Positions 16,783 to 26,363 of a stretch of DNA of 64,000 nt are shown piece after piece. How positions within the stretch are numbered: the stretch's first letter is position 1; the number at the start of each line of letters is the position of its first letter. The notes under the pieces were generated by a model, which was not told the origin of the DNA, did not search any database, and saw only the letters and a list, made by a program, of their open reading frames with translations. Made by a program: the position numbers and the translations under genes. The stretch comes from Aureimonas sp. AU22 (GTDB lineage: Bacteria; Pseudomonadota; Alphaproteobacteria; Rhizobiales; Rhizobiaceae), in the NCBI RefSeq assembly GCF_001463745.1, contig NZ_BBWJ01000017.1:1-64000 (forward strand), written 5' to 3'.

Positions 16783-18288
16783 ATGCCGAGAATGCGCGCC
16801 GCCTGTGCGGTTGCCATGCGCTGGGTTTGCGCAATCGCAGCAGGAACGATGATGGTTGGCCTCAGCCCGGCGAAAGCCGAATGGGACCGCCCCTGGCGCG
16901 ACGAGACACGTGCCCTCGTGATCGATGCCTACGAGTTCAATCCGATCAACTGGAAGCAGTTGACGAGCGACAAGCGGATCGGCGCCTTCATCAACAAGGC
17001 GTCGGACGGCATGCCGCCGGCCTGGTCCTGCCGCGGCCTGTCCGGCGACGATCAGAACCTGTGCAAGAACCGCTGGTGGAAATATTCCGTCACGCAGGAA
17101 CTCTACATGACCCGCCGCGAGATGGCGAAGACGCTGGGTCTGAAGTGGGGTGCCTATCATCTCGGCCGCCCCGGCAATCCGCGCGAGCAGGCCGACCATT
17201 TCATCGATTTCGCCAAGCCTGAGGCCGACGAGCTGATCGCCCTCGACATCGAGGATAACGACCCGACCCAGTGGATGTCGCTGGCCGAGGCCGAGGAGTT
17301 CGCCCGCCAGATCAAGATCCGGCTCGACCGGTATCCGGTGCTCTACACCAACGGTTCGACCGCCGCCTTCATTGCGCAGAACAAGGAGACCTATCCGCTC
17401 CTGTCGCGTCTCCAGCTCTGGTACGCGCGCTACCGCGACGACCTGACGGGCGTGTTTCCCGAGGGCCATTGGGACAAGTACGCCCTGTGGCAGTTCTCCT
17501 CCATGCACAACTGCAACAAGCGCGCCTGCCCGTACCGGGTGTCTGGCGCCAAGGACGACATCGACGTCAACGTCGCCTCGATGAATGTCGAGGATCTGCG
17601 GAAAGCATGGCCCTTCGACGGTCTTGTTGCCCCCGAACCCGAGCCGCTGCCCGATGCCGGTGCGCTGATCGCCAAGATCGGCGAGGAAGCCCGCGATGCG
17701 GTCGCCGAGATCGGCAAGGATGTCGCCGCGCTGGTGGAGCCGAAGGAAGTGCAAGCCGGGGGCGAGACCGTTCCCGGAACGCTCGCGGCGGCCTATGGCC
17801 CGGCCGTCCATGCCCCCGTCGATCCGCTGAAGCTCCTGACCGAGACGGCCTTGGAGGAGAAGCGCGCGGCGGAGCATCCGATGCCCGTGCTTGCCGCCGT
17901 CACGCAGGGGCCGAAGACGGAGCCGGCGCCGCCCGCCGATCAGCCCGCGGCGAACACCCAGGCGATCGGAACGATCGGCCAGCTGCGCGACGAGATGCAG
18001 GCGGTCCGCGAGATCCTCAGCGACGAGAAGGTCGACGGCGGCGCGGACATGAAGATGCCTGCCGCGACGACCTCCCCGGTCAAGGGCGCGGAATTGAAGT
18101 CGCGCATCCTCGAACTGATGAAAGCCGCGGAAGCCGCCGTTCAGGGTGTGCCGAGCGAGAAGCCGGTCGAGGACGGGAAGGGCGAGGAGCGCGCCGAACT
18201 GTCGGCGCCGCGTGGCGGCTGGACTCTCCTGTCCGGCTTCGCGGCGCCCGAGCGGCGCATCGCTTCCGCGTTCCGGGCGACGCGCTGA
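16783..18288 (+). CDS. Secreted glycoside hydrolase family 25-like protein
   Basis: A 501-residue exported protein. A signal peptide (residues 1-32, cleavage near PAKA) precedes a GH25 lysozyme-like barrel at about 40-270: VIDAYEFN at the first strand, KASDG, WGAYHLGRPG, and the acidic strand LIALDIED with Asp155 and Glu157 in the expected catalytic DxE position. GH25 enzymes cleave peptidoglycan between MurNAc and GlcNAc. Residues about 285-501 form a long Ala/Glu/Pro-rich tail of unknown function, possibly disordered. A role in wall turnover or as a secreted muramidase is likely but untested. Confidence 0.8.
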   Translation: MPRMRAACAVAMRWVCAIAAGTMMVGLSPAKAEWDRPWRDETRALVIDAYEFNPINWKQLTSDKRIGAFINKASDGMPPAWSCRGLSGDDQNLCKNRWWKYSVTQELYMTRREMAKTLGLKWGAYHLGRPGNPREQADHFIDFAKPEADELIALDIEDNDPTQWMSLAEAEEFARQIKIRLDRYPVLYTNGSTAAFIAQNKETYPLLSRLQLWYARYRDDLTGVFPEGHWDKYALWQFSSMHNCNKRACPYRVSGAKDDIDVNVASMNVEDLRKAWPFDGLVAPEPEPLPDAGALIAKIGEEARDAVAEIGKDVAALVEPKEVQAGGETVPGTLAAAYGPAVHAPVDPLKLLTETALEEKRAAEHPMPVLAAVTQGPKTEPAPPADQPAANTQAIGTIGQLRDEMQAVREILSDEKVDGGADMKMPAATTSPVKGAELKSRILELMKAAEAAVQGVPSEKPVEDGKGEERAELSAPRGGWTLLSGFAAPERRIASAFRATR

Positions 18289-18396
18289 CGCCTGCCACCC
18301 TTGGTGATCTCGCATCCTGATTCTCGGCGCTCTGCCTTGCGCGAATATGGCCGGGAATGCTTTGCGCGCGGTGCGGGCAGGTTCTAGACCAGGGGC

Positions 18397-19362
18397 ATGA
18401 TCGAAACGCGCATCATTCCGCTCGTCGACGACGCCGCCGAACGGCAGGTGGCCGAGCGCCTGTCGCGCGGCGAACTCGTCGCCGTGCCCACCGAAACCGT
18501 CTACGGCCTTGCGGCGGATGCCGCCAACGGCGCTGCCGTCGCCGGCATCTTCGAGGCCAAGGGGCGGCCACGCTTCAATCCGCTGATCGCCCATGTGACC
18601 GGCCGAGACATGGCGGAACGATACGCCGAGGTCGATCCGCTGGCGGGTCGCCTGATCGAGCGGTTCTGGCCCGGCCCGCTAACCCTCGTTCTGCCGCTTC
18701 GGGGCGACGCTCCGCTTCATCCGCTCGTGACCGCCGGCCTGCCGACCGTCGCGCTTCGGTCTGCGCAGGGCAGCTTGCCGCGCGTTCTGGCGCATCTCGG
18801 CCGCGCCGTCGCCGCACCCAGCGCCAACCGTTCCGGTCGCGTGAGCCCGACCACGGCGGCGCATGTCCTGCGGACGCTGGACGGGCGTATCGACGCCGTG
18901 GCCGACGGAGGGGCGGCGACCCATGGGATCGAATCCACCATCGTGCAGCCACGCGGCGACCATGTCATGCTGCTTCGCCCCGGAGCGGTCACGGCGAGCG
19001 AGATCGAGGCGGCGATCGGGCTTCCGGTTCGCCGACACGACGGGTCCACGATCCTCGCACCCGGGCAGATGCGCTCGCACTATGCGCCGCATGGCCGGGT
19101 GCGGCTCGGTGTCTCGCAACCCGACGCGGACGAACATTACATCGCCTTCGGCCCGGTGCCCGACGCTTCGCCAAGCGGCCCCCGAGCCGTGTTCCAGCTC
19201 AGCGAGCGGGGTGACCTCCGCGAAGCGGCGAGCCGCCTGTTCGAGGCGTTGAGCACCTTCGACGCCCCCGACATCGATCGCATCGCGGTCGCGCCGATCC
19301 CCATGGAAGGGCTCGGCGAAGCGATCAACGATCGTCTGGCTCGCGCGGCCGCGGATCGCTGA
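18397..19362 (+). CDS. tsaC: L-threonylcarbamoyladenylate synthase (Sua5/YciO/YrdC)
   Basis: A 321-residue long-form Sua5-type enzyme that makes threonylcarbamoyl-AMP from threonine, bicarbonate and ATP, the first step of tRNA t6A37 modification. An N-terminal YrdC domain (residues 1-205) carries the PTETVYGLAADA, KGRPRFNPL and GPLTLVL motifs; a C-terminal Sua5 domain follows a linker containing the SHYAPHG-type motif. ATG 18397 follows AGGGGC. The t6A it enables is the substrate of TrmO, also encoded in this window. The flavin dehydrogenase gene lies 37 bases downstream. Confidence 0.94.
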   Translation: MIETRIIPLVDDAAERQVAERLSRGELVAVPTETVYGLAADAANGAAVAGIFEAKGRPRFNPLIAHVTGRDMAERYAEVDPLAGRLIERFWPGPLTLVLPLRGDAPLHPLVTAGLPTVALRSAQGSLPRVLAHLGRAVAAPSANRSGRVSPTTAAHVLRTLDGRIDAVADGGAATHGIESTIVQPRGDHVMLLRPGAVTASEIEAAIGLPVRRHDGSTILAPGQMRSHYAPHGRVRLGVSQPDADEHYIAFGPVPDASPSGPRAVFQLSERGDLREAASRLFEALSTFDAPDIDRIAVAPIPMEGLGEAINDRLARAAADR

Positions 19363-19399
19363 TCTCGACGGGGCGCGGGGACGAGCCTAAACCTCGGCG

Positions 19400-20830
19400 A
19401 TGACCCAGCCGACCATCGCTCCCCTGTCCGACGCTCTTCGCGACCGATTCGCCGCTCTGGTTCCGCGCGGGCACGCGCTGACGCAGGCCGAGGACCTCGC
19501 GCCCTATCTCAAGGAGTCTCGCGACCTCTTCCCCGGTCGATCACGGCTCGTGCTGCGTCCGGGGACCGTGGACGAGGTCTCGGCCATTCTGCGGCTGGCG
19601 TCGGAGACCCGCACGCCCATCGTGCCGCAGGGTGGAAACACCGGGCATGTGGGCGGGCAGATGCCGCGCTCGGATGGCGAGATCGTCCTGTCGCTGTCGC
19701 GGCTGGATCGGATCCGAGATGTCGATCCGGCCGGGCATACGATCACGGTGGATGCGGGCGTCGTCCTCCAGCGTGTGCAGGAGGCCGCCGACGCGGCGGG
19801 GCTCCTGTTTCCGCTGTCGCTCGGCTCGGAAGGCTCCTGCCAGATCGGCGGCAATCTCGCCTCCAACGCCGGCGGCACCGGCGTCATCGCCTATGGCAAC
19901 AGCCGCGAGCTCTGCCTCGGCATCGAGGCGGTGCTGGCATCCGGCGAGGTCTTTCATGGGCTGCGTCGCCTGAAGAAGGACAATCGCGGCTACGACCTGC
20001 GCCAACTCCTGATCGGTTCGGAAGGCACGCTTGGCGTCATCACAGGAGCCGTGCTTCGGCTCTTGCCCAAACCCCGAGGACGCGAGGTCGCCTATGCCGG
20101 CCTCGCCAGACCGGAGGCCATGCTGAAGCTCCTGGCACGCGCGCAAGGGGCGGCCGGCACGCAGCTCACCGCCTTCGAGATCATGCCGCGCCTCGCCATG
20201 GAGTTCACGCTGAAGCATACGCGCGGGGCGCGGGATCCGCTGGTCGCGCCGCATGCCTGGTATGTCCTGCTCGAGGTCTCGTCGAACCGTTCGCCGGAGG
20301 ATGCGAGAGTAACGCTCGAATCCATTCTGTCGTCCGCGCTGGAGGCGGGGGAGATCGAGGACGCCGTCATCGCGCCGTCGAACGCCGACGCCACGCTGTT
20401 CTGGCGCATGCGCGAGGAGATGAGCTGGGCGCAGAAGCCGGAAGGCGGCTCGATCAAGCACGACGTGTCCGTCCCGGTGGCGCTGGTGCCCGAGTTCCTG
20501 CGCCGCGCCGATGCGGCGGTGACGGCCGCGATCCCCGGCGTCCGGATCGTCTCCTTCGGGCACCTCGGCGACGGCAACATCCACTACAACCTGTCGCAGC
20601 CCGTCGGGGCGGACAAACAGGCCTTCCTGGAGCGGTGGGGCGAGATCAACGGCCTGGTGCACGGCATCGTCGCCGAACTCGGCGGTAGCTTTGCGGCCGA
20701 GCACGGGATCGGCCAGCTGAAACGCAACGAGCTGGCGCGCACCAAGCCCGCCGTCGAGATGGATCTCATGCGCGGGATCAAGCAGCTGTTCGATCCTTAC
20801 GGGATCCTGAATCCCGGAAAGATCGTTTAA
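19400..20830 (+). CDS. FAD-binding oxidoreductase, GlcD / D-2-hydroxyacid dehydrogenase type
   Basis: A 476-residue flavoprotein with an N-terminal FAD_binding_4 (PCMH) domain (RTPIVPQGGNTGHVGGQ, residues about 72-88) and a C-terminal FAD-oxidase domain (VSFGHLGDGNIHYN and AEHGIGQLKR, with the metal/substrate histidines). Relatives oxidise D-lactate, glycolate or D-2-hydroxyglutarate. The NIHYN and HGIG motifs fit the D-2-hydroxyglutarate dehydrogenase-like branch, but the substrate is not certain. No N-terminal export signal. It lies 37 bases after tsaC and may be co-transcribed. Confidence 0.9.
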   Translation: MTQPTIAPLSDALRDRFAALVPRGHALTQAEDLAPYLKESRDLFPGRSRLVLRPGTVDEVSAILRLASETRTPIVPQGGNTGHVGGQMPRSDGEIVLSLSRLDRIRDVDPAGHTITVDAGVVLQRVQEAADAAGLLFPLSLGSEGSCQIGGNLASNAGGTGVIAYGNSRELCLGIEAVLASGEVFHGLRRLKKDNRGYDLRQLLIGSEGTLGVITGAVLRLLPKPRGREVAYAGLARPEAMLKLLARAQGAAGTQLTAFEIMPRLAMEFTLKHTRGARDPLVAPHAWYVLLEVSSNRSPEDARVTLESILSSALEAGEIEDAVIAPSNADATLFWRMREEMSWAQKPEGGSIKHDVSVPVALVPEFLRRADAAVTAAIPGVRIVSFGHLGDGNIHYNLSQPVGADKQAFLERWGEINGLVHGIVAELGGSFAAEHGIGQLKRNELARTKPAVEMDLMRGIKQLFDPYGILNPGKIV

Positions 20831-20964
20831 AGTTATCTTCAAGGTTACGGTTTGGATACCCTGATATTGGTCAGGATCACTTAACTGAACTTCTTAGCGT
20901 GAGCGCAACTCGCCACCGATAGTCTGCAAGCATCAAAGGCCGGGATACATCGGCCGAGCACGGA

Positions 20965-20980
20965 AGACCTCCTGAGGTCT
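20965..20980. repeat. Inverted repeat upstream of the DUF6101 gene
   Basis: AGACCTC-CT-GAGGTCT, a perfect 7-bp palindrome with a 2-base centre, ending 25 bases before the ATG at 21006. It could be a protein-binding operator; the 2-base centre is too tight for a stable RNA loop. The preceding 130 bases are unusually AT-rich for this region and probably hold the promoter. Confidence 0.4.
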
Positions 20981-21005
20981 CCTGATCAACAGACGAGGAC
21001 GCGAC

Positions 21006-21581
21006 ATGAGCGTTGTTCACCATCAGACTCCGGCCAAGCCCGAGTGGGCGAGCATGCCGATCCGTCTCGATCCCGCGCTTGCCGACCGCAAGCAGAGCTT
21101 CGAGCTGGTCCAGGACGGTGAGGTCGTCTCCTACCGTATCGATCGCCGCGGCGCCGTGATCCGGCGCACGCTGGAGAAGAGCGGCCTCCCGGTTTCCATC
21201 GCGCTGGCCGCCCGCTCGTTCCGGGGTGTCGCCGCGCGAGCCATGGAAAACGGCGAAGGCGAGATCACGGTGACGCTGGAGCTTCACCACGAGGACCCGA
21301 CCATGTCGGTGCCGCTCCTGGTCGCCTCCGATCTCTACGACGTGGCGGCCGACTGGCGCGGCTGGTCGGAACTCTACCGTCTTCCCATGCTGATGGTGGA
21401 AGCGGACGGCAGCGTGACCGCGCTGGAGGACACGCTCGGTCAGGTTCGCCGCAACGAGCCGATCGAGCGCCGCGGCACCGCCCATCGCGGCCGTCGCCCT
21501 CGCTTCCTGGCGCGTCGCAAGCCGGGTGGCCTCGGCGTCCGCCTGACCGTTCAGGGCCAGGAGATCATCGCTCGCGACTAA
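21006..21581 (+). CDS. DUF6101 family protein
   Basis: A 191-residue protein matching the DUF6101 group found beside ubiA in Rhizobiales. It begins MSVVHHQTPAKPEWASMPIR, has a mixed beta-rich core (IRLDPALADRK, VSYRIDRRGAVI, VAARSFRGVA) and ends in a strongly basic stretch (RRGTAHRGRRPRFLARRK). No transmembrane segment and no known catalytic motif. GAGGACGCGAC precedes the ATG. Function unknown; the basic tail could bind nucleic acid or a membrane surface. It converges on ubiA with 4 bases between. Confidence 0.8.
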   Translation: MSVVHHQTPAKPEWASMPIRLDPALADRKQSFELVQDGEVVSYRIDRRGAVIRRTLEKSGLPVSIALAARSFRGVAARAMENGEGEITVTLELHHEDPTMSVPLLVASDLYDVAADWRGWSELYRLPMLMVEADGSVTALEDTLGQVRRNEPIERRGTAHRGRRPRFLARRKPGGLGVRLTVQGQEIIARD

Positions 21582-21585
21582 GCGA

Positions 21586-22587
21586 TCAGTAGAGGCGCGG
21601 GAAGGACAGCATCCAAAGGCTCGAGAAGACCAGCCCGAGGAAGATGATCCAGCCGAACAGCGTGTTCGACTTGAACAGCTTGAGGCAGTCGTCGGGATCG
21701 TCGATGTCGAGGTTGCGGATCTGCCAAGCCATCTGCACCGCGCCGAGGGCGAGGCCGGCATAGGCGGGCCACGCCGGGCCGGCGGTTCCGCCGCCCGCCA
21801 CGCGATAGGACAGCGCGAACAGGATGATGGCTCCCCCGTACAGGAGGAGCAACGCCGTCTTGGTGCGTCGGCCGAACAGCCGCGCCGTGGAGCGGACGCC
21901 GACCAGCGCGTCGTCCTCCCGGTCCTGATGCGCGTAGATCGTGTCGTATCCGACCGTCCAGAGCACCGCGCCGAAATAGAGGAGCAGCGGGCTCAGGGAC
22001 AGCGTGCCCCAGAACCCGGCCCATCCCATCAGGGCGCCCCAGGAAAAGGCGAAGCCGAGGCCGAGCTGCGGCCAGTCCGTGACCCGCTTCAGGAACGGGT
22101 AGACCGCGACGACGGCGAGCGATCCGATGCCGAGGAGGATGGCGAAGAGGTTGAACTGGACGAGAACCAGTAGGCCCACGAGCGCCTGGATTACCAGGAA
22201 CGCCTTCGCGCGTGTCGGCGAAACCCGGCCGGAGGGCAGGGGACGCGACCGCGTGCGCGCGACCTTGGCGTCTATGTCCTGGTCCACGAGGTCGTTGTAG
22301 GTGCAACCGGCGCCGCGCATCGCGATCGAGCCGACCAGGAAGAGGATCAGGTGCCAGAGGTCGGGGAGGCCTGTGTGCACTGCCGAGGGGGCCGCCCATT
22401 GGGGCGCGAGCGCCGCCGACCACCAGCAAGGCCAGAGCAGGAGCTGCCAGCCGATCGGCCGATCCCAGCGCGCGAGCTGTGCGTAGGGCCAAAGGCCTCG
22501 CGGCAGCAGCCGATAGACCCAGTTCTCGGACGGTGCGTCCACGACCCGGTCGGCCGGCGATCCCATTGAATCATCCCTCAAGCGCAT
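21586..22587 (-). CDS. ubiA: 4-hydroxybenzoate polyprenyltransferase
   Basis: An inner-membrane prenyltransferase of up to 333 residues that attaches the polyprenyl tail to 4-hydroxybenzoate in ubiquinone synthesis. The first aspartate-rich motif [23 protein letters not shown] and the second ([18 protein letters not shown]) are both present, with 8-9 transmembrane helices. The start is uncertain: ATG 22587 has no clear ribosome site, while ATG 22566 (MGSPADRV) has GGGA 7-8 bases upstream and may be the true one. Confidence 0.94.
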   Translation of the reverse strand: MRLRDDSMGSPADRVVDAPSENWVYRLLPRGLWPYAQLARWDRPIGWQLLLWPCWWSAALAPQWAAPSAVHTGLPDLWHLILFLVGSIAMRGAGCTYNDLVDQDIDAKVARTRSRPLPSGRVSPTRAKAFLVIQALVGLLVLVQFNLFAILLGIGSLAVVAVYPFLKRVTDWPQLGLGFAFSWGALMGWAGFWGTLSLSPLLLYFGAVLWTVGYDTIYAHQDREDDALVGVRSTARLFGRRTKTALLLLYGGAIILFALSYRVAGGGTAGPAWPAYAGLALGAVQMAWQIRNLDIDDPDDCLKLFKSNTLFGWIIFLGLVFSSLWMLSFPRLY

Positions 22588-22721
22588 GCCGAAGGGAAAA
22601 GCCTTGTGCCGCCCGCCGCGTCAAGTCCCGGGCCGGCGCGCGGGCAAATCACTTGACCCCCCGAGCCCCGAGCCTCTATCGCCGCGCCATGGCCTTCGGG
22701 CGCACGAGGCACGGGATCATC

Positions 22722-23981
22722 ATGGCACTCGACATTCTTCTGATCGGCTCCGGCGGCCGCGAGCATGCCCTGGCCTGGAAGCTGCGTCAGTCGTCCGAAC
22801 TCGGGCGCCTGTTCGCCGCGCCGGGCAATCCCGGCATCGCCGAGGTTGCCGACCTCGTCGAACTGGACCCGGCCGATCACGCGGCGGTCGTCGACTTCTG
22901 CCGGGAGAAGGCGATCGGGCTCGTCGTCGTCGGCCCGGAGGTTCCGCTCGTGGCGGGGCTCGCGGACGCGCTGCGCGAGGCGGGCATTCCCGTGTTCGGG
23001 CCGAGTGCGGCCGCCGCGCGCCTCGAAGGCTCCAAGGGCTTCACCAAGGATCTGTGTGCGAAGAAGGGCATCCCGACCGCCCGCTACCGCCGCTTCTCCG
23101 ATGCCGTGCAGGCGAAGGCCTATATCGCCGCGCAAGGCGCGCCGATCGTGGTGAAGGCCGATGGGCTTGCGGCCGGCAAGGGCGTGACGGTGGCTTCGAG
23201 CGTCGAGGAGGCGCAGTCCGCCGTGGACGACTGCTTCGCCGGCGGGGAGGTTGGCGTCGAGGTAGTGGTCGAGGAATGCATGACGGGCCCCGAAGCCTCG
23301 CTCTTCTGTCTGTGCGACGGCGACACGGCGCTCGCCTTCGGCACTGCGGAGGACCACAAGCGTGCCTACGACGGCGACGAGGGGCCGAACACCGGCGGCA
23401 TGGGAGCCTATTCGCCTTCGGGGCTGATGACGCCCGAGATGACCGAGCGCGCGCTGCGCGAGATCGTCCGTCCGACGCTGGAGGGCATGCGCGAGATGGG
23501 AACGCCGTTCCGCGGCGTGCTCTATGCCGGGCTGATGCTCACCGCCGAGGGCCCTAAGCTCATCGAATACAACGTGCGCTTCGGCGATCCTGAGGCGCAG
23601 GTTCTGATGATGCGGCTGGAAAGCGATCTCGTGCCGATTCTCCTGAAGGCCGCCACGGGTTCGCTCGACGGCATCGAGCCGCGGTGGTCGAGCGAGCCCG
23701 CCGTGACCGTGGTGCTGGCCGCCAAGGGTTATCCCGGCGCGGTCCGAAAGGGCACGTCGATCGGTGCGCTGCCGCCGAGCGGCGACGGCGAGATCGTGTT
23801 CCACGCCGGAACGGCCCTGAAGGACGGGGTTCTCGTCGCGAACGGCGGACGGGTTCTCAATGCGACGGCGAGGGATGCGGATGTCGGCCAAGCCATCGCG
23901 CGGGCCTATGCACTGGTCGACAGGATCGACTGGCCGGACGGCTTCTGCCGACGCGACATCGCGCACCGCGCGGCCGGGTGA
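22722..23981 (+). CDS. purD: Phosphoribosylamine-glycine ligase
   Basis: A 419-residue ATP-grasp enzyme that joins glycine to phosphoribosylamine in step two of purine synthesis. The N-terminus [16 protein letters not shown], the [15 protein letters not shown] lysine motif, the [12 protein letters not shown] signature and VRFGDPEAQ near the end are intact. The open frame runs far upstream, but ATG 22722 gives the standard length; its ribosome site is weak. It is divergent from ubiA across about 130 bases. Cytoplasmic; transcribed alone as far as can be seen. Confidence 0.96.
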   Translation: MALDILLIGSGGREHALAWKLRQSSELGRLFAAPGNPGIAEVADLVELDPADHAAVVDFCREKAIGLVVVGPEVPLVAGLADALREAGIPVFGPSAAAARLEGSKGFTKDLCAKKGIPTARYRRFSDAVQAKAYIAAQGAPIVVKADGLAAGKGVTVASSVEEAQSAVDDCFAGGEVGVEVVVEECMTGPEASLFCLCDGDTALAFGTAEDHKRAYDGDEGPNTGGMGAYSPSGLMTPEMTERALREIVRPTLEGMREMGTPFRGVLYAGLMLTAEGPKLIEYNVRFGDPEAQVLMMRLESDLVPILLKAATGSLDGIEPRWSSEPAVTVVLAAKGYPGAVRKGTSIGALPPSGDGEIVFHAGTALKDGVLVANGGRVLNATARDADVGQAIARAYALVDRIDWPDGFCRRDIAHRAAG

Positions 23982-24086
23982 CGCCACCGACCTTTGCGTG
24001 AACGGCGTGGCAAAGCGCCGGCGCGACCATATCTGACGAACGGGCGCTTCGGTGCGCGCGGCCGACGAACCCATGGGAGGAGAACC

Positions 24087-26363
24087 ATGTCGTTTCGCAA
24101 GGACAGGTTGACCCGTCCGATCTTTCGCTGGGCGAAAGGCGCGATGCCGGCGATCTCGGATACCGAGAGCAAGGCGATCGACGCAGGAACGGTCTGGTGG
24201 GACGGCGAGCTGTTCAGCGGCGCGCCCGACTGGGACCGACTGCTCGCCATGCCGCCGGCCAGGCTGACGGACGAGGAGCAGGCCTTCCTCGACGGCCCGG
24301 TCGTCGAACTCTGCGCGATGATCGACGAGTGGAAGATCGTGTGGCAGGACCGTGATCTGCCGCCGGAGATGTGGGATTTCCTGAAGCGCGAGAAGTTCTT
24401 CGGGATGATCATTCCGAAGGAATACGGCGGCCTCGGCTTCTCCAACACGGCCCATTCGGAGGTCGTACGGAAGGTCTCGTCGGCAAGCGTCGCGGTCGGC
24501 GTCACGGTGATGGTGCCGAACTCGCTCGGCCCCGGCGAACTGATGCTGCATTTCGGCACGCAGGCGCAGCGCGACCATTGGCTGCCGCGCCTGGCCGATG
24601 GGCGCGAGATCCCCTGCTTCGGTCTCACCTCCGACCGCGCCGGCTCCGACGCCGCCGCGATGACGGACCGGGGCGTCGTGGAGTACGGCGAGTTCGAAGG
24701 GGCACGCGTCCTCGGCATCCGCCTCAACTTCGCCAAGCGCTACATCACGCTCGCCCCTGTCGCGACGGTGATGGGGCTCGCCTTCAAGCTCTTCGACCCC
24801 GACAACCATCTCGGCCGGGGCGAGGAACTCGGCATCACGGTCGCGCTGATCCCGACGACGACGCCCGGCGTGCGGCACGGCGACCGGCACATCCCGCAAT
24901 TCACCTTCTTCCAGAACGGCCCGCTCTACGGCGACGACGTGTTCATCCCAATGGACTGGATCCTCGGCGGCGAGGCGCAGATCGGCGAAGGCTGGACCAT
25001 GCTGATGAAGGCGCTGGCGACCGGCCGCGGCATCTCGCTGCCCTCGCAGGCCGCCTCCGCGACGGCGATGACGGCGCGCATGACCGGTGCCTACGCCCGC
25101 ATCCGCCAGCAGTTCGGACTGCCCATCGGCCTGTTCGAGGGCATCCAGGAGCCCATGGCCGAGCTTGCCGCCAACGCCTATCAGGTCGACGCCGCGCGCC
25201 GGCTCACCGTCGCGGCCCTCGACGAGGGGCATCGCCCATCGGTGGTCTCGGCGATCATGAAGTCCAACGCCACCGAGCTCATGCGCAAGTCCGTCGCCCA
25301 CGCGATGGACATCATGGGCGGCAAGGCGATCATCGACGGACCCGCCAACCCGATCGGTTCGTCCCACCGGTCCGTGCCGATCGGCATCACGGTGGAGGGC
25401 GCCAACATCCTGACGCGCAACCTGATGATCTTCGGCCAGGGCGCCATCCGCGCCCATCCGCACATGCTCGACGAGATGCGCGCGCTTTCCAATCCCGACC
25501 GGGAGGAGGGGCTGGCGCAGTTCGACCGCCATTTCTGGAAGCATGTCGGGCACGCCTCCACCAACCTTCTGCGGACCCTCCTGTTCGGCTGGACGGGCGG
25601 TCTGGCCGCGCCGGCGCCGCGCGGCTCGGCCTTCACCAGCCACTGGCGCCAGCTGTCGCGCTATGCCGCGACCTTCTCGATGCTGGCGGACCTTGCGCTT
25701 CTCACGCTCGGCGGAAGCCTGAAGCGGCGGGAGATGATCTCCGCGCGGCTCGGCGACATCCTGTCGGAACTCTACCTTCTCGGCGCGACGCTCAAGCGCT
25801 TCGAGACGGACGGGCGGCCCGAAATGGACAAGCCGATCGTCGAGTTCGTGATGCAGCGTGGCTTCAACCGAATGGGCCTCGCGTTTTCGGGCGTCTTCGC
25901 CAACCTGCCGGCCCGCTGGGCCGCGATGGGCGCGCGGATCGTCGCCTTCCCACTCGGCGTGCCGCTGCGCCCGCCGGCAGACGAACTGGTGACCGAAGTC
26001 GCCGAGATCCTGATGCGTCCGTCCTCGCAGCGCGACCGCCTGACGCCGGATCTCTATCTCGGCGAAGGGCGGCCCGACCATCCGGTCGCCGTCCTCGAAG
26101 AGGCTCTCGCTCGGGTGACCGAGACCGCCGCGATCGCCAAGCGCATGCGCGAGGCGAAGCTGCGCGACCCCAGGGCCGCTCTGGAGCGGGGCATCATCAC
26201 CGCCGAGGAATTCGGGGAACTGGAGATCGCGGAAGCGGCGGTGGCGCGCGCCATCGCGGTGGACAGCTTCCCGATGGAGATGGTCTCACCGATCGCCGCG
26301 CAGCACCGCGAGCCGCCGACCGAACGTCACCAGCAAGACACCCGCGCGGAGGCCGCCGAATGA
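24087..26363 (+). CDS. fadE: Acyl-CoA dehydrogenase, FadE type
   Basis: A 758-residue FAD-dependent acyl-CoA dehydrogenase for the first step of beta-oxidation. The body (about 70-520) is an acyl-CoA dehydrogenase fold, with CFGLTSDRAGSDAAAM in the middle domain; the C-terminal third, unusual for small ACADs, matches the DUF1974 extension of E. coli-type FadE. GGGAGGAGAACC precedes ATG 24087, a very strong ribosome site that fixes the start despite a longer open frame. Its stop overlaps the thiolase start by 4 bases. Long-chain preference is inferred from family. Confidence 0.9.
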   Translation: MSFRKDRLTRPIFRWAKGAMPAISDTESKAIDAGTVWWDGELFSGAPDWDRLLAMPPARLTDEEQAFLDGPVVELCAMIDEWKIVWQDRDLPPEMWDFLKREKFFGMIIPKEYGGLGFSNTAHSEVVRKVSSASVAVGVTVMVPNSLGPGELMLHFGTQAQRDHWLPRLADGREIPCFGLTSDRAGSDAAAMTDRGVVEYGEFEGARVLGIRLNFAKRYITLAPVATVMGLAFKLFDPDNHLGRGEELGITVALIPTTTPGVRHGDRHIPQFTFFQNGPLYGDDVFIPMDWILGGEAQIGEGWTMLMKALATGRGISLPSQAASATAMTARMTGAYARIRQQFGLPIGLFEGIQEPMAELAANAYQVDAARRLTVAALDEGHRPSVVSAIMKSNATELMRKSVAHAMDIMGGKAIIDGPANPIGSSHRSVPIGITVEGANILTRNLMIFGQGAIRAHPHMLDEMRALSNPDREEGLAQFDRHFWKHVGHASTNLLRTLLFGWTGGLAAPAPRGSAFTSHWRQLSRYAATFSMLADLALLTLGGSLKRREMISARLGDILSELYLLGATLKRFETDGRPEMDKPIVEFVMQRGFNRMGLAFSGVFANLPARWAAMGARIVAFPLGVPLRPPADELVTEVAEILMRPSSQRDRLTPDLYLGEGRPDHPVAVLEEALARVTETAAIAKRMREAKLRDPRAALERGIITAEEFGELEIAEAAVARAIAVDSFPMEMVSPIAAQHREPPTERHQQDTRAEAAE

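Noticed and set aside
22578-26081. Minus-strand open frame of 1167 codons
   Set aside because: Antisense shadow of purD and fadE; high GC removes stop codons. The product is His/Arg/Gly/Asp-rich with no domain.
24371-26359. Plus-strand frame running into the thiolase gene
   Set aside because: Only the part from 26360 is thiolase; the upstream part is an out-of-frame Arg/Gly-rich reading of fadE.
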